A stretch of 64,000 bases of DNA from Antedon mediterranea (lineage: Eukaryota > Echinodermata > Crinoidea > Comatulida > Antedonidae): the NCBI RefSeq assembly GCF_964355755.1, contig NC_092677.1, positions 20,680,101-20,744,100 on the forward strand, read 5' to 3'. Shown in pieces: positions 22,201 through 34,750 of this stretch (positions are counted from its first letter, which is position 1; every line of letters starts with the position of its first letter). The translations under genes were made by a program, and so were the position numbers. Below the pieces are notes generated by a model. The model worked only from the letters and a program-made list of their open reading frames with translations. It was not told the DNA's origin and searched no databases.

Positions 22201-24869
22201 AATACCTTCAAATCGCATTTGGAGACGTTTTAGACCCTTTTGTGCATTTCGATGAAACTTGGTTACACAAAAACATCAAAGTGCTTAAAATCACATTAGA
22301 AACCGTTTTAGACCATTTTGAGCATTTCGTTAAAATTTTTCACAGAAAAACATCAAAGAGCAAAAAATAGCTTAATATCGTATTTAAAAACGTTTTAGAC
22401 CATTTTGAGCATTTCGACAAAACTTTTTCACACAAAACATCAAAGTGTACAGAATAGCTTCAAATCGCATTTGGAGACGTTTTAACCCATTTTGAGCATT
22501 TCGATAAAATTTTACACACAAAAACATCAAAGTGCACAAAATAGCTTAATATGGTATTTAAAAACGTTTTAGACCATTTTGAGCATTTCAACAAAACTTT
22601 TTCTCGCAAAACATCAAAGTGTACAGAATAGCTTCAAATCGCATTTGGAGACGTTTTAGACCATTTTGTGCATTTCGATGAAACTTGGTTACACAAAAAC
22701 ATCAAAGTGTTTAAAATCACATTTTGAGCATTTCGTTAAAACTTTTCACACAAAAACATCAAAGTCCACAAAATAGCTTAATATCGTATTTAAAAACGTT
22801 TTAGACCATTTTGAGCATTTCGAAAAATTTTTTCACACAAAACATCAAAGTTTACAAAATAGCTTCAAATCGCATTTGGAGACGTTTTAGACCATTTTGT
22901 GATTTTCGAAAAAACTTGTTAACATAAAAACACCAAAGTACTCAGAATACCTTCAAATCGCATTTTGAGACGTTTTAGACCATTTTGTGATTTTCGAAAA
23001 AACTTGTTAACATAAAAACACCAAAGTGCTCAGAATACCTTCAAATCGTGTTTTGAGACGTTTTAGACCATTTTGTAATTTTCGAAAAAACTTGTTAACA
23101 TAAAAACACCAAAGTGCTCAGAATACCTTCACATCGCATTTTGAGACGTTTTAGACCATTTTGTGATTTTCGAAAAAACTTGTTAACATAAAAACACCAA
23201 AGTGCTTAGAAAAGCTTGAAATCGCATTTGGAGACGTTTTAGACCATTTTGTGCATTTCGATGAAACTTGGTTACACAAAAACATCAAAGTGCTTAAAAT
23301 CACATTTTGAGCATTTCGTTAAAACTTTTCACACAAAAACATCAAAGAGTAATAAATAGCTTAATATCGTATTTAAAAACGTTTTAGACCATTTTGAGCA
23401 TTTCGACAAAATTTTTTCTCACAAAACATCAAAGTGCTTAAAATCACATTAGAAACCGTTTTAGAACATTTTGAGCATTTCGTTAAAATTTTTCACAGAA
23501 AAACATCAAAGAGCAAAAAATAGCTTAATATCGTATTTAAAAACGTTTTAGACCATTTTGAGCATTTCGACAAAACTTTTTCACACAAAACAACAAAGTG
23601 TACAGAATAGCTTCAAATCGCATTTGGAGACGTTTTAACCCATTTTGAGCATTTCGATAAAATTTTACACACAAAAACATCAAAGTGCACAAAATAGCTT
23701 AATATGGTATTTAAAAACGTTTTAGACCATTTTGAGCATTTCAACAAAACTTTTTCTCACAAAACATCAAAGTGTACAGAATAGCTTCAAATCGCATTTG
23801 GAGACGTTTTAGACCATTTTGTGCATTTCGATGAAACTTGGTTACACAAAAACATCAAAGTGCTTAAAATCACATTTTGAGCATTTCGTTAAAACTTTTC
23901 ACACAAAAACATCAAAGTCCACAAAATAGCTTAATATCGTATTTAAAAACGTTTTAGACCATTTTGAGCATTTCGAAAAAACTTTTCCACACAAAACATC
24001 AAAGTTTACAAAATAGCTTCAAATCGCATTTGGAGACGTTTTAGACCATTTTGTGATTTTCGAAAAAATTTGTTAACATAAAAACACCAAAGTGCTCAGA
24101 ATACCTTCAAATCGCATTTGGAGACGTTTTAGACCCTTTTGTGCATTTCGATGAAACTTGGTTACACAAAAACATCAAAGTGCTTAAAATCACATTAGAA
24201 ACCGTTTTAGACCATTTTGAGCATTTCGTTAAAATTTTTCACAGAAAAACATCAAAGAGCAAAAAATAGCTTAATATCGTATTTAAAAACGTTTTAGACC
24301 ATTTTGAGCATTTCGACAAAACTTTTTCACACAAAACATCAAAGTGTACAGAATAGCTTCAAATCGCATTTGGAGACGTTTTAACCCATTTTGAGCATTT
24401 CGATAAAATTTTACACACAAAAACATCAAAGTGCACAAAATAGCTTAATATGGTATTTAAAAACGTTTTAGACCATTTTGAGCATTTCAACAAAACTTTT
24501 TCTCGCAAAACATCAAAGTGTACAGAATAGCTTCAAATCGCATTTGGAGACGTTTTAGACCATTTTGTGCATTTCGATGAAACTTGGTTACACAAAAACA
24601 TCAAAGTGTTTAAAATCACATTTTGAGCATTTCGTTAAAACTTTTCACACAAAAACATCAAAGTCCACAAAATAGCTTAATATCGTATTTAAAAACGTTT
24701 TAGACCATTTTGAGCATTTCGAAAAATTTTTTCACACAAAACATCAAAGTTTACAAAATAGCTTCAAATCGCATTTGGAGACGTTTTAGACCATTTTGTG
24801 ATTTTCGAAAAAACTTGTTAACATAAAAACACCAAAGTACTCAGAATACCTTCAAATCGCATTTTGAGA
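19261..24869 (+). repeat. 5,609-bp super-repeat, copy 1 (contains HOR-B)
   Basis: Positions 19261 and 24870 begin the same sequence, and the match continues for more than 3.5 kb at offset 5,609. Inside, the anchor TTTTAGAACATTTTGAGC followed by ATTTTTCACAGAAAAAC recurs at 19661, 21560 and 23459, each 1,899 bp apart. The last unit is 1,811 bp, one 88-bp unit shorter, so 5,609 is 1,899 plus 1,899 plus 1,811. This is a higher-order repeat of higher-order repeats. Confidence 0.88.
19661..21559 (+). repeat. HOR-B unit 1 (1,899 bp)
   Basis: First of five copies (starts 19661, 21560, 23459, 25270 and 27169). Units 1 and 4 carry AGCTTAATATCGCATTTGG near 19812 and 25421, whereas the others have AGCTTCAAATCGCATTTGG. 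This confirms that units 1 and 4 are equivalent positions in the 5,609-bp super-repeat. It contains the TTTTTCTCGCAAAAC marker near 20704, which is also present in HOR-C. Confidence 0.88.
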
Positions 24870-27800
24870 CGTTTTAGACCATTTTGTGCATTTCGATGAA
24901 ACTTGGTTACACAAAAACATCAAAGTGCTTAAAATCACATTTTGAGCATTTCGTTAAAACTTTTCACACAAAAACATCAAAGAGCAAAAAATAGCTTAAT
25001 ATCGTATTTAAAAACGTTTTAGACCATTTTGAGCATTTCGACAAAACTTTTTCACACAAAACATCAAAGTGTACAAAATAGCTTCAAATCGCATTTGGAG
25101 ACGTTTTAGACAATTTTGTGATTTTCGAAAAAACTTGTTTACATAAAAACACCAAAGTGCTAAGAATAGCTTCCAATCGCATTTGGAGACGTTTTAGACC
25201 CTTTTGTGCATTTCGATGAAACTTGGTTACACAAAAACATCAAAGTGCTTAAAATCACATTAGAAACCGTTTTAGAACATTTTGAGCATTTCGTTAAAAT
25301 TTTTCACAGAAAAACATCAAAGAGCAAAAAATAGCTTAATATCGTATTTAAAAACGTTTTAGACCATTTTGAGCATTTCGACAAAACTTTTTCACACAAA
25401 ACAACAAAGTGTACAGAATAGCTTAATATCGCATTTGGAGACGTTTTAACCCATTTTGAGCATTTCGATAAAATTTTACACACAAAAACATCAAAGTGCA
25501 CAAAATAGCTTAATATGGTATTTAAAAACGTTTTAGACCATTTTGAGCATTTCAACAAAACTTTTTCTCACAAAACATCAAAGTGTACAGAATAGCTTCA
25601 AATCGCATTTGGAGACGTTTTAGACCATTTTGTGCATTTCGATGAAACTTGGTTACACAAAAACATCAAAGTGCTTAAAATCACATTTTGAGCATTTCGT
25701 TAAAACTTTTCACACAAAAACATCAAAGTCCACAAAATAGCTTAATATCGTATTTAAAAACGTTTTAGACCATTTTGAGCATTTCGAAAAAACTTTTCCA
25801 CACAAAACATCAAAGTTTACAAAATAGCTTCAAATCGCATTTGGAGACGTTTTAGACCATTTTGTGATTTTCGAAAAAATTTGTTAACATAAAAACACCA
25901 AAGTGCTCAGAATACCTTCAAATCGCATTTGGAGACGTTTTAGACCCTTTTGTGCATTTCGATGAAACTTGGTTACACAAAAACATCAAAGTGCTTAAAA
26001 TCACATTAGAAACCGTTTTAGACCATTTTGAGCATTTCGTTAAAATTTTTCACAGAAAAACATCAAAGAGCAAAAAATAGCTTAATATCGTATTTAAAAA
26101 CGTTTTAGACCATTTTGAGCATTACGACAAAACTTTTTCACACAAAACATCAAAGTGTACAGAATAGCTTCAAATCGCATTTGGAGACGTTTTAACCCAT
26201 TTTGAGCATTTCGATAAAATTTTACACACAAAAACATCAAAGTGCACAAAATAGCTTAATATGGTATTTAAAAACGTTTTAGACCATTTTGAGCATTTCA
26301 ACAAAACTTTTTCTCGCAAAACATCAAAGTGTACAGAATAGCTTCAAATCGCATTTGGAGACGTTTTAGACCATTTTGTGCATTTCGATGAAACTTGGTT
26401 ACACAAAAACATCAAAGTGCTTAAAATCACATTTTGAGCATTTCGTTAAAACTTTTCACACAAAAACATCAAAGTCCACAAAATAGCTTAATATCGTATT
26501 TAAAAACGTTTTAGACCATTTTGAGCTTTTCGAAAAATTTTTTCACACAAAACATCAAAGTTTACAAAATAGCTTCAAATCGCATTTGGAGACGTTTTAG
26601 ACCATTTTGTGATTTTCGAAAAAACTTGTTAACATAAAAACACCAAAGTACTCAGAATAACTTCAAATCGCATTTTGAAAAGTTTTAGACCATTTTGTGA
26701 TTTTCGAAAAAACTTGTTAACATAAAAACACCAAAGTGCTCAGAATACCTTCAAATCGTGTTTTGAGACGTTTTAGACCATTTTGTAATTTTCGAAAAAA
26801 CTTGTTAACATAAAAACACCAAAGTGCTCAGAATACCTTCACATCGCATTTTGAGACGTTTTAGACCATTTTGTGATTTTCGAAAAAACTTGTTAACATA
26901 AAAACACCAAAGTGCTTAGAAAAGCTTGAAATCGCATTTGGAGACGTTTTAGACCATTTTGTGCATTTCGATGAAACTTGGTTACACAAAAACATCAAAG
27001 TGCTTAAAATCACATTTTGAGCATTTCGTTAAAACTTTTCACACAAAAACATCAAAGAGTAATAAATAGCTTAATATCGTATTTAAAAACGTTTTAGACC
27101 ATTTTGAGCATTTCGACAAAATTTTTTCTCACAAAACATCAAAGTGCTTAAAATCACATTAGAAACCGTTTTAGAACATTTTGAGCATTTCGTTAAAATT
27201 TTTCACAGAAAAACATCAAAGAGCAAAAAATAGCTTAATATCGTATTTAAAAACGTTTTAGACCATTTTGAGCATTTCGACAAAACTTTTTCACACAAAA
27301 CAACAAAGTGTACAGAATAGCTTCAAATCGCATTTGGAGACGTTTTAACCCATTTTGAGCATTTCGATAAAATTTTACACACAAAAACATCAAAGTGCAC
27401 AAAATAGCTTAATATGGTATTTAAAAACGTTTTAGACCATTTTGAGCATTTCAACAAAACTTTTTCTCACAAAACATCAAAGTGTACAGAATAGCTTCAA
27501 ATCGCATTTGGAGACGTTTTAGACCATTTTGTGCATTTCGATGAAACTTGGTTACACAAAAACATCAAAGTGCTTAAAATCACATTTTGAGCATTTCGTT
27601 AAAACTTTTCACACAAAAACATCAAAGTCCACAAAATAGCTTAATATCGTATTTAAAAACGTTTTAGACCATTTTGAGCATTTCGAAAAAACTTTTCCAC
27701 ACAAAACATCAAAGTTTACAAAATAGCTTCAAATCGCATTTGGAGACGTTTTAGACCATTTTGTGATTTTCGAAAAAATTTGTAAACATAAAAACACCAA

Positions 27801-28570
27801 AGTGCTCAGAATACCTTCAAATCGCATTTGGAGACGTTTTAGACCCTTTTGTGCATTTCGATGAAACTTGGTTACACAAAAACATCAAAGTGCTTAAAAT
27901 CACATTAGAAACCGTTTTAGACCATTTTGAGCATTTCGTTAAAATTTTTCACAGAAAAACATCAAATAGCAAAAAATAGCTTAATATCGTATTTAAAAAC
28001 GTTTTAGACCATTTTGAGCATTTCGACAAAACTTTTTCACACAAAACATCAAAGTGTACAGAATAGCTTCAAATCGCATTTGGAGACGTTTTAACCCATT
28101 TTGAGCATTTCGATAAAATTTTACACACAAAAACATCAAAGTGCACAAAATAGCTTAATATGGTATTTAAAAACGTTTTAGACCATTTTGAGCATTTCAA
28201 CAAAACTTTTTCTCGCAAAACATCAAAGTGTACAGAATAGCTTCAAATCGCATTTGGAGACGTTTTAGACCATTTTGTGCATTTCGATGAAACTTGGTTA
28301 CACAAAAACATCAAAGTGCTTAAAATCACATTTTGAGCATTTCGTTAAAACTTTTCACACAAAAACATCAAAGTCCACAAAATAGCTTAATATCGTATTT
28401 AAAAACGTTTTAGACCATTTTGAGCATTTCGAAAAATTTTTTCACACAAAACATCAAAGTTTACAAAATAGCTTCAAATCGCATTTGGAGACGTTTTCGA
28501 CCATTTTGTGATTTTCGAAAAAACTTGTTAACATAAAAACACCAAAGTACTCAGAATACCTTCAAATCGC
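24870..28570 (+). repeat. 5,609-bp super-repeat, copy 2 (truncated)
   Basis: Repeats 19261-22960. HOR-B anchors lie at 25270 and 27169 (1,899 bp apart). It leaves the pattern near 28600, where the HOR-B unit GATTTTCGAAAAAACTTG is replaced by the 5-bp-deleted unit GAAAAAACAACATAAA and the array continues as a copy of 18061 onward. Confidence 0.85.
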
Positions 28571-29186
28571 ATTTTGAGACGTTTTAGACCATTTTGTGAT
28601 TTTCGAAAAAACAACATAAAAACACCAAAGTGCTCAGAATACCTTCAAATCGCATTTGGAGACGTTTTAGACCATTTTGTGATTTTCGAAAAAACTTGTT
28701 AACATAAAAACACCAAAGTGCTCAGAATACCTTCAAATCGTATTTTGAGACGTTTTAGACAATTTTGTGATTTTCGAAAAAACTTGTTAACATAAAAACA
28801 CCAAAGTGCTTAGAAAAGCTTCAAATCGCATTTAGAGACGTTTTAGACCATTTTGTGCATTTCGATGAAACTTGGTTACACGAAAACATCAAAGTGTACA
28901 GAATAGCTTCAAATCGCATTAGAAACCGTTTTAGACCATTTTAAGCATTTCGAAAAAACTTTTTCACACAAAACATCAAAGTGTACAAAATAGCTTCAAA
29001 TCGCATTTGGAGACGTTTTAGACAATTTTGTGATTTTCGAAAAAACTTGTTTACATAAAAACACCAAAGTGCTTAGAAAAGCTTCAAATCGCATTTGGAG
29101 ACGTTTTAAACCATTTTGTTCATTTCGATGAAACTTGGTTACACAAAAACATCAAAGAGCACAAAAGTATTTAAAAACGTTTTAGA
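28571..29186 (+). repeat. Copy of 18061-18676
   Basis: Offset 10,510 to the upstream copy. It holds the 5-bp-deleted unit and CATTTTAAGCATTTCG. It has a private ACACGAAAACATC near 28880 that is passed on to 31051 and 35359, which shows that this segment seeded HOR-C. Confidence 0.75.
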
Positions 29187-31357
29187 CCATTTTGAGCATT
29201 CCGACAAAACTTTTTCACACAAAACATCAAAGTGTACAGAATAGCTTTAAATCGCATTTGGAGACGTTTTAGACCATTTTGTAGTTTTCGAAAAAACTTG
29301 TTAACATAAAAACACAAAAGAGCTTCAAATCGCATTTGGAGACGTTTTAGACCCTTTTGTGCATTTCGATGAAACTTGGTTACACAAAAACATCAAAGTG
29401 CTTAAAATCACATTAGAAACCGTTTTAGACCATTTTGAGCATTTCGTTAAAACTTTTCACACAAAAACATCAAAGTCCACAAAATAGCTTAATATCGTAT
29501 TTAAAAACGTTTTAGACCATTTTGAGCATTTCGAAAAAACTTTTCCACACAAAACATCAAAGTTTACAAAATAGCTTCAAATCGCATTTGGAGACGTTTT
29601 AGACCATTTTGTGATTTTCGAAAAAATTTGTTAACATAAAAACACCAAAGTGCTCAGAATACCTTCAAATCGCATTTGGAGACGTTTTAGACCCTTTTGT
29701 GCATTTCGATGAAACTTGGTTACACAAAAACATCAAAGTGCTTAAAATCACATTAGAAACCGTTTTAGACCATTTTGAGCATTTCGTTAAAATTTTTCAC
29801 AGAAAAACATCAAAGAGCAAAAAATAGCTTAATATCGTATTTAAAAACGTTTTAGACCATTTTGAGCATTTCGACAAAACTTTTTCACACAAAACATCAA
29901 AGTGTACAGAATAGCTTCAAATCGCATTTGGAGACGTTTTAACCCATTTTGAGCATTTCGATAAAATTTTACACACAAAAACATCAAAGTGCACAAAATA
30001 GCTTAATATGGTATTTAAAAACGTTTTAGACCATTTTGAGCATTTCAACAAAACTTTTTCTCGCAAAACATCAAAGTGTACAGAATAGCTTCAAATCGCA
30101 TTTGGAGACGTTTTAGACCATTTTGTGCATTTCGATGAAACTTGGTTACACAAAAACATCAAAGTGCTTAAAATCACATTTTGAGCATTTCGTTAAAACT
30201 TTTCACACAAAAACATCAAAGTCCACAAAATAGCTTAATACCGTATTTAAAAACGTTTTAGACCATTTTGAGCATTTCGAAAAAACTTTTCCACACAAAA
30301 CATCAAAGTTTACAAAATAGCTTCAAATCGCATTTGGAGACGTTTTAGACCATTTTGTGATTTTCGAAAAAACTTGTTAACATAAAAACACCAAAGTGCT
30401 CAGAATACCTTCAAATCGCATTTGGAGACGTTTTAGACCATTTTGTGATTTTCGAAAAAACTTGTTAACATAAAAACACCAAAGTGCTCAGAAAAGCTTC
30501 AAATCGCATTTGGAGACGTTTTAAACCATTTTGTTCATTTCGATGAAACTTGGTTACACAAAAACATCAAAGAGCACAAAAGTATTTAAAAACGTTTTAG
30601 ACCATTTTGAGCATTCCGACAAAACTTTTTCACACAAAACATCAAAGTGTACAGAATAGCTTTAAATCGCATTTGGAGACGTTTTAGACCATTTTGTAGT
30701 TTTCGAAAAAACTTGTTAACATAAAAACACAAAAGAGCTTCAAATCGCATTTGGAGACGTTTTAGACCCTTTTGTGCATTTCGATGAAACTTGGTTACAC
30801 AAAAACATCAAAGTGCTTAAAATCACATTAGAAACCGTTTTAGACCATTTTGAGCATTTCGTTAAAACTTTTCACACAAAAACATCAAAGTCCACAAAAT
30901 AGCTTAATATCGTATTCAAAAACGTTTTAGACCATTTTGAGCATTTCGAAAAAACTTTTTCACACAAAACATCAAAGTTTACAAAATAGCTTCAAATCGC
31001 ATTTGGAGACGTTTTAGACCATTTTGTGCATTTCGATGAAACTTGGTTACACGAAAACATCAAAGTGTACAGAATAGCTTCAAATCGCATTAGAAACCGT
31101 TTTAGACCATTTTAAGCATTTCGAAAAAACTTTTTCACACAAAACATCAAAGTGTACAAAATAGCTTCAAATCGCATTTGGAGACGTTTTAGACAATTTT
31201 GTGATTTTCGAAAAAACTTGTTTACATAAAAACACCAAAGTGCTTAGAAAAGCTTCAAATCGCATTTGGAGACGTTTTAAACCATTTTGTTCATTTCGAT
31301 GAAACTTGGTTACACAAAAACATCAAAGAGCACAAAAGTATTTAAAAACGTTTTAGA
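29187..31357 (+). repeat. HOR-C copy 1 (2,171 bp)
   Basis: The anchor CCATTTTGAGCATTCCGAC is at 29187 and 31358, and a second internal anchor is at 30602 and 32773. Both pairs are exactly 2,171 bp apart. The private marker TTAATACCGTATTT at about 30238 recurs at 32409 and 36717. Positions 29187-29492 followed by 29493 onward match the two flanks of the transposon (2487-2792 and 4195 onward) with no gap, so this is an empty paralogous site. Confidence 0.88.
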
Positions 31358-33228
31358 CCATTTTGAGCATTCCGACAAAACTTTTTCACACAAAACATCA
31401 AAGTGTACAGAATAGCTTTAAATCGCATTTGGAGACGTTTTAGACCATTTTGTAGTTTTCGAAAAAACTTGTTAACATAAAAACACAAAAGAGCTTCAAA
31501 TCGCATTTGGAGACGTTTTAGACCCTTTTGTGCATTTCGATGAAACTTGGTTACACAAAAACATCAAAGTGCTTAAAATCACATTAGAAACCGTTTTAGA
31601 CCATTTTGAGCATTTCGTTAAAACTTTTCACACAAAAACATCAAAGTCCACAAAATAGCTTAATATCGTATTTAAAAACGTTTTAGACCATTTTGAGCAT
31701 TTCGAAAAAACTTTTCCACACAAAACATCAAAGTTTAAAAAATAGCTTCAAATCGCATTTGGAGACGTTTTAGACCATTTTGTGATTTTCGAAAAAATTT
31801 GTTAACATAAAAACACCAAAGTGCTCAGAATACCTTCAAATCGCATTTGGAGACGTTTTAGACCCTTTTGTGCATTTCGATGAAACTTGGTTACACAAAA
31901 ACATCAAAGTGCTTAAAATCACATTAGAAACCGTTTTAGACCATTTTGAGCATTTCGTTAAAATTTTTCACAGAAAAACATCAAAGAGCAAAAAATAGCT
32001 TAATATCGTATTTAAAAACGTTTTAGACCATTTTGAGCATTTCGACAAAACTTTTTCACACAAAACATCAAAGTGTACAGAATAGCTTCAAATCGCATTT
32101 GGAGACGTTTTAACCCATTTTGAGCATTTCGATAAAATTTTACACACAAAAACATCAAAGTGCACAAAATAGCTTAATATGGTATTTAAAAACGTTTTAG
32201 ACCATTTTGAGCATTTCAACAAAACTTTTTCTCGCAAAACATCAAAGTGTACAGAATAGCTTCAAATCGCATTTGGAGACGTTTTAGACCATTTTGTGCA
32301 TTTCGATGAAACTTGGTTACACAAAAACATCAAAGTGCTTAAAATCACATTTTGAGCATTTCGTTAAAACTTTTCACACAAAAACATCAAAGTCCACAAA
32401 ATAGCTTAATACCGTATTTAAAAACGTTTTAGACCATTTTGAGCATTTCGAAAAAACTTTTCCACACAAAACATCAAAGTTTACAAAATAGCTTCAAATC
32501 GCATTTGGAGACGTTTTAGACCATTTTGTGATTTTCGAAAAAACTTGTTAACATAAAAACACCAAAGTGCTCAGAATACCTTCAAATCGCATTTGGAGAC
32601 GTTTTAGACCATTTTGTGATTTTCGAAAAAACTTGTTAACATAAAAACACCAAAGTGCTCAGAAAAGCTTCAAATCGCATTTGGAGACGTTTTAAACCAT
32701 TTTGTTCATTTCGATGAAACTTGGTTACACAAAAACATCAAAGAGCACAAAAGTATTTAAAAACGTTTTAGACCATTTTGAGCATTCCGACAAAACTTTT
32801 TCACACAAAACATCAAAGTGTACAGAATAGCTTTAAATCGCATTTGGAGACGTTTTAGACCATTTTGTAGTTTTCGAAAAAACTTGTTAACATAAAAACA
32901 CAAAAGAGCTTCAAATCGCATTTGGAGACGTTTTAGACCCTTTTGTGCATTTCGATGAAACTTGGTTACACAAAAAAATCAAAGTGCTTAAAATCACATT
33001 AGAAACCGTTTTAGACCATTTTGAGCATTTCGTTAAAACTTTTCACACAAAAACATCAAAGTCCACAAAATAGCTTAATATCGTATTCAAAAACGTTTTA
33101 GACCATTTTGAGCATTTCGAAAAAACTTTTTCACACAAAACATCAAAGTTTACAAAATAGCTTCAAATCGCATTTGGAGACGTTTTAGACCATTTTGTGA
33201 TTTTCGAAAAAACTTGTTAACATAAAAA
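31358..33228 (+). repeat. HOR-C copy 2, cut short at a chimeric unit
   Basis: Follows copy 1 at 2,171 bp to about 33200. It ends inside a unit that starts as the CTTGTTAACATAAAAACA type and finishes as CATCAAAGTGCTTAAAATC, a join of two unit types near 33229. Confidence 0.8.
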
Positions 33229-34750
33229 CATCAAAGTGCTTAAAATCACATTTTGAGCATTTCGTTAAAACTTTTCACACAAAAACATCAAAGAGTAAAA
33301 AATAGCTTAATATCGTATTTAAAAACGTTTTAGACCATTTTGAGCATTTCGACAAAATTTTTTCACACAAAACATCAAAGTGTACAGAATAGCTTTAAAT
33401 CGCATTTGGAGACGTTTTAGACCATTTTGTTAATTTCGATGAAACAAAAACACAAAAACATCAAATTGCACAAAATGGCTTAATATGATATGGGAAAACG
33501 TTTTAGACCATTTTGAACATTTCGTTAAAAGTTTTCACACAAAAACATCAAAGTCCACAAAATAGCTTAATATCGTATTTAAAAACGTTTTAGACCATTT
33601 TGAGCATTTCGAAAAAACTTTTTCCCACAAAACATCAAAGTTTACAAAATAGCTTCAAATCGCATTTGGAGACGTTTTAGACCATTTTGTGATTTTCGAA
33701 AAAACTTGTTAACATAAAAACACCAAAGTGCTCAGAAAAGCTTCAAATCGCATTTGGAGACGTTTTAAACCATTTTGTTCATTTCGATGAAACTTGGTTA
33801 CACAAAAACATCAAAGAGCACAAAAGTATTTAAAAACGTTTTAGACCATTTTGAGCATTCCGACAAAACTTTTTCACACAAAACATCAAAGTGTACAGAA
33901 TAGCTTTAAATCGCATTTGGAGACGTTTTAACCCATTTTGAGCATTTCGATAAAATTTTACAAACAAAAACATCAAAGTGCACAAAATAGCTTAATATGG
34001 TATTTAAAAACGTTTTAGACCATTTTGAGCATTTCAACAAAACTTTTTCTCACAAAACATCAAAGTGTACAGAATAGCTTCAAATCGCATTTGGAGACGT
34101 TTTAGACCATTTTGTGCATTTCGATGAAACTTGGTTACACAAAAACATCAAAGTGCTTAAAATCACATTTTGAGCATTTCGTTAAAACTTTTCACACAAA
34201 AACATCAAAGTCCACAAAATAGCTTATATCGTATTTAAAAACGTTTTAGACCATTTTGAGCATTTCGAAAAAACTTTTCCACACAAAACATCAAAGTTTA
34301 CAAAATAGCTTCAAATCGCATTTGGAGACGTTTTAGACCATTTTGTGATTTTCGTAAAAACTTGTTAACATAAAAACACCAAAGTGCTTAGAAAAGCTTC
34401 AAATCGCATTTGGAGACGTTTTAGACCATTTTGTGCATTTCGATGAAACTTGGTTACACAAAAACATCAAAGTGCTTAAAATCACATTTTGAACATTTCG
34501 TTAAAAGTTTTCACACAAAAACATCAAAGAGTAAAAAATAGCTTAATATCGTATTTAAAAACGTTTTAGACCATTTTGAGCATTTCGAAAAAACTTTTCC
34601 ACACAAAACATCAAAGTTTACAAAATAGCTTCAAATCGCATTTGGAGACGTTTTAGACCATTTTGTGATTTTCGAAAAAACTTGTTAACATAAAAACACC
34701 AAAGTGCTCAGAATACCTTCAAATCGCATTTGGAGACGTTTTAGACCATT
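33229..34750 (+). repeat. HOR-A-like block inserted in HOR-C
   Basis: About 1.5 kb matching roughly 454-1975 of HOR-A in order and in rare markers (TTTTACAAAC near 33959, CGTAAAAACTTG near 34353, CATTTTGAACATTTCG near 34490). It has its own 2-bp deletion, AGCTTATATCG near 34222. It lies between HOR-C copies that would otherwise be contiguous, so it was brought in by recombination with a distant part of the array. Confidence 0.75.

Noticed and set aside
19695-25558. 84-codon minus-strand frames at 19695-19949 and 25304-25558, with others at 12462, 37149, 43714, 45330, 51174, 53140 and 60750
   Set aside because: Units of 87 bp equal 29 codons, so a frame free of stops in one unit stays open through neighbours. 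The peptides are 29-residue repeats of the satellite. They break wherever an 88-bp or deleted unit occurs, and no start or polyadenylation context is seen.
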